Origin: Castor canadensis
Taxonomy: Eukaryota; Chordata; Mammalia; Rodentia; Castoridae
DNA: 64,000 nt
Reading direction: 5' to 3'
NCBI RefSeq assembly: GCF_047511655.1
Contig: NC_133394.1
Span: 111,126,343 to 111,190,342 of the forward strand
The position numbers and the translations under genes are program-made. How positions within the stretch are numbered: the stretch's first letter is position 1; every line of letters starts with the position of its first letter. Shown piece after piece: positions 61,335 through 64,000 of this stretch. Under the pieces are notes generated by a model. It ran no database searches. It worked only from the letters and a program-made list of their open reading frames with translations, and was not told where the DNA came from.

Positions 61335-61855
61335 ATTTTGTTTTCATTTTTATTAGCATATATTCATTGTATGGGGGAATTCATTGTGACAATTCCGAAT
61401 AGCCTTACATCATACATTGGTTAGATCATCCCCACCATCACCCCAACAAACCCCTCCCTGCCCCACTTAAAGCAGTTGCAAGAGGCTTCATGGCTCTATT
61501 TTGTATACATAAATGAAACCCTTCAACCTTATTCACTCACCTTCATCCCCTCCATTCACCCCCCATAAATACTACCCCCCCACACACAGTATATCTAATT
61601 TACAGTCTTGTCTTTCATTATTAATTCCAGAATGGATTTTTTAAATTAATTTATTTATTTTTGGCATCCCTGGGGTTTGAACTCAGGGCCTCATGCTTGC
61701 TAGGCAGGCACTCTTGCGGCTTGAGCCACTTGGCCATCCTTCATTATTAATTCCTACGTCAGTGTTCAAAGGAGTTTCTTGATCTATCCCCACTATGAAT
61801 ATACTTTACTTTGGGCAGTTCAACCCCTTTTGTTACTCTCCCTTACAGAATTACT
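61335..61855 (-). repeat. L1 3'UTR-like segment (antisense), split by a SINE
   Basis: ttttattagcatatattcattgtatgggggaattcattgtgac ... atcatccccaccatcacccc followed by a C-rich stretch resembles an antisense rodent L1 3'UTR. It is interrupted by the SINE at 61629. The exact L1 subfamily is unknown. Confidence 0.5.
61629..61739 (-). repeat. tRNA-derived SINE (antisense) with 15-bp target duplication
   Basis: gcatccctggggtttgaactcagggcctcatgcttgctaggcaggcactcttgcggcttgagcc. It is flanked by identical ttcattattaattcc at 61614-61628 and 61740-61754. Confidence 0.9.
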
Positions 61856-61869
61856 GTATTGCTGAATAA

Positions 61870-62310
61870 CAAAACTGCAGGAGACCAGAATATGTGCCCA
61901 ATCCCCAAGATTGCTAAAGCCCACAAGAAGCAGGAGATGAAGGAAAGCTCCCTGCTCTCCTTCTGTTTGCCTAAAAGTGGATAACAAAGGTTATCCACTA
62001 ACTTTATACCCTCCCAGGCCTGGAGGTGGCACCAGAGGACCCTATATTAATAAGCGTTGTTCTCTACACTATTTATTGCCTTCCCACAAGTTCACGCCTA
62101 CAGAATCCAAGTCCTTTCCCTTTGTCTCCCCGTCTCTAAAACTTGATTCTTGATGGAAGAGTCTATATATAAAGACTGGAATGCAAAACCGCACTCTGGG
62201 ACTTGCTCATTATCTGGGGATCTCCCATGCATACATGAAATGTGAGGTCAAGGACCCTCTGTTTACTTTCATCTTGTTCATCTGCCTTTTGGTCAGCGTA
62301 CTTTCCAGCC
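61870..62310 (+). repeat. Possible solo LTR-like sequence
   Basis: There is a TATA-like tatatataaag at 62164 followed by a region resembling an LTR R/U5 end (ctctgggacttgctcattatctgg ... tgttcatctgccttttggtcagcg). No matching partner is visible, so identification is tentative. Confidence 0.3.
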
Positions 62311-62701
62311 ATAAGAAGCAGAAGATGATGAACTGAAGCATGCCGCGCCCCGACAGGCTGCACACGCTGAACTGAAGAAGCGACCTCCGGGTCTCACTTC
62401 CCTAAGCATAGGGAAGGGCTTTCTCTGCAGTTCCCTCATCTTACTATGGGAAATTCTTTCAGCAGGAATGTAATCGCTTAACCCTCTTCCCTGGAATCTC
62501 ATCAGACAGGAAGTGCATAGCCCACACAAACTTTGTCCTAGGCTAGTCATCTCCTCTAAAAAATGATTTGCTCTTCCTCTAAGATTACACACATCTCCCA
62601 CTTCCCTCCCTCTGTGAAGAGGTCATGTAAGCTTCTAAACCTCACTGGGTTATTGGATACTCATTTATTGTAATATCCCCATGCATATAATAAACTTATG
62701 T

Positions 62702-62835
62702 GCCAGGATAGTGGTACACACCTATAATCCCAGCACTCAGGAATCTGCGCCAGGACTGTGAGTTTAAGAACTATCTAGTGAGTTCTAGGTCAGCCTGGAC
62801 TACATAGTAAGATCCTGTCTCAAACAAACCAAACC
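62702..62835 (+). repeat. B1-like SINE
   Basis: gccaggatagtggtacacacctataatcccagcactcagg ... ggtcagcctggactacatagtaagatcctgtctcaaac. Confidence 0.9.
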
Positions 62836-63520
62836 AAAACTTGTGCACCTCCTCTATTAACCTATTGTCACTTTCCTTCTGCAGACTCAAACCACCAAAC
62901 CTTCAGAAGACAGAAAGAAAGCTTCCCCTCTGCACAAGTAAGAATCTGAGAATTGAAGAGAAAATTACTTTTATTTCCCTTATAAAATCAACCTCAAACC
63001 TTAAAACCACAACCATTTTTTTTCCTGGCTTGAATCTGAGGGTCAGCTGGAGGCCAGGCTCACAGGTGAGGTTGGAGGGCTGGGCCTCTTTCCTTGTGGT
63101 CTTTCAAGAGATCTGGGTTTCTTCCAACCAGGGAAGCAGCAGGTGCTGCCGGACTTCCTAAGGCCAGGCCTTGGAAGCACACAATGTCACTTCTGCCATG
63201 TTCTTTTGGTCTAATTTAGGGGAGGGAAAATAATTTTCTCTACCCTTCTTAGGTAGGATGGACTTCTGTAATAAAAAACAGATTAATCAGAGAAAAACAA
63301 AAGAAGTTATTAATACACCTCCCATACACACAGGAAATTCCCACAGGAATCAGTAAATCGCAGAAAGGTGGTAGATGCCATTATCCCGTGAAACAAAGAA
63401 AGGTGTGAGTGAATGCCTGGGAGAAGCATTGCACACCCCAGTAAGGCTTGCTGTGCAGATTTAGTCAGTGAGTTTGTTACTGGAGTTCTAGGCCAGAGGC
63501 CCAACTTTCTGGGTTCCACC

Positions 63521-64000
63521 TGTCAGGTCCGGCCACTCGCCCCAACGTGCCAACTAAAGAGACAAGTAATGGTGAAGGGCAGAGATTTATTACATCACAC
63601 AGGCGTGCTGCAGGAAGAGGCAAAGCAAGCATTTCAGTCATCTTTGGGGTACAGCTGTGAACTTTAGGTTTAACAGAGGAAGAACTGGGGGCAGGCTAGG
63701 AGAGGTATGCGGAATTGCTAAACAGTCCTGGTCACAGGTGCAGAGGTTGCCCATTATCTCAGGATTGGTCAGTCAGGGTCTTGTTATAATAAGAAAGTCA
63801 CTGAGGCCTCGCAGGGGGTAGCTTTGACTCCTGCCACAGGATGTTTGTCCATCAGTCAATCCTGCCCTTCCTGGATTCCAAAGTGGCTACAAGATGACTA
63901 CAGGAAAGAATGACTCAAAGCTAAGGACATAGATACAAAATGGAAGAAGAGATGCCAAGCTCTCCTCCTGCTTTTAGTTTCCTTTTGGACATTTGCGGGC
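63521..64000 (-). repeat. Probable LTR (antisense), truncated by window edge
   Basis: Read on the - strand it shows an AATAAA (complement of tttatt near 63587) followed about 60 nt later by an end in ...gacctgaca. This fits an LTR R-U5 with a CA terminus. The 5' end lies beyond the window. The family is not identified. Confidence 0.4.

Noticed and set aside
1-64000. CRISPR arrays, bacterial operons, phage or defence systems
   Set aside because: No regular spaced repeats are present. Splice sites, SINEs, L1 and CpG-island structure show this is mammalian nuclear DNA.

Overview
This is vertebrate, specifically mammalian, nuclear DNA. It has one small spliced gene in a CpG island, long noncoding intervals, and dense interspersed repeats. 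The abundant repeats are B1/7SL-like SINEs, short tRNA-derived SINEs (A-box-like tggctcaagtggt, B-box-like gagttcaaaccc, A tail) and fusions of the two. That combination points to a rodent, and from memory of the repeat sequence most likely a castorimorph such as beaver. The species call is inference.

The only functional protein-coding gene I can support is HOPX (homeodomain-only protein homeobox) on the + strand. A candidate distal noncoding first exon with a TATA-like box lies at about 1407-1469 and ends in a consensus splice donor. A GC-rich CpG island covers about 21560-22270. The first coding exon begins after an acceptor at 22006-22007 and reads from ATG 22024 to the donor at 22168. The last coding exon is 28063-28140, and a poly(A) signal follows at 28638. 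The two coding segments join in phase 0 to give 73 residues, the usual HOPX length.

The remaining ~35 kb downstream is repeat-rich flank with no recognisable gene. From left to right it holds SINEs and MaLR-type LTR remnants (33.6-34.4 kb), a pyrimidine microsatellite (37.7-38.0 kb) and a 5'-truncated L1 (39206-42139). A second, antisense L1 tail carrying a probable 3' transduction is nested inside that L1. Next come a Tigger/MER2-like DNA transposon (46113-46434) and a decayed class I (gammaretrovirus-like) endogenous retrovirus with both LTRs and a 4-bp target duplication (46738-52490). Beyond it are an old L1 interrupted by another Tigger-like element (55.85-56.8 kb), a MaLR LTR (57.34-57.64 kb), a larger internally deleted Tigger (60577-61333), an antisense L1 3' region, and an antisense LTR running off the right edge.

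I found no sign of a new enzymatic or defence system. The most informative observations are the nested L1 with its transduced segment, the layout of the distal HOPX promoter with a G-quadruplex motif, and the reconstructable insertion history of the ERV and Tigger elements.
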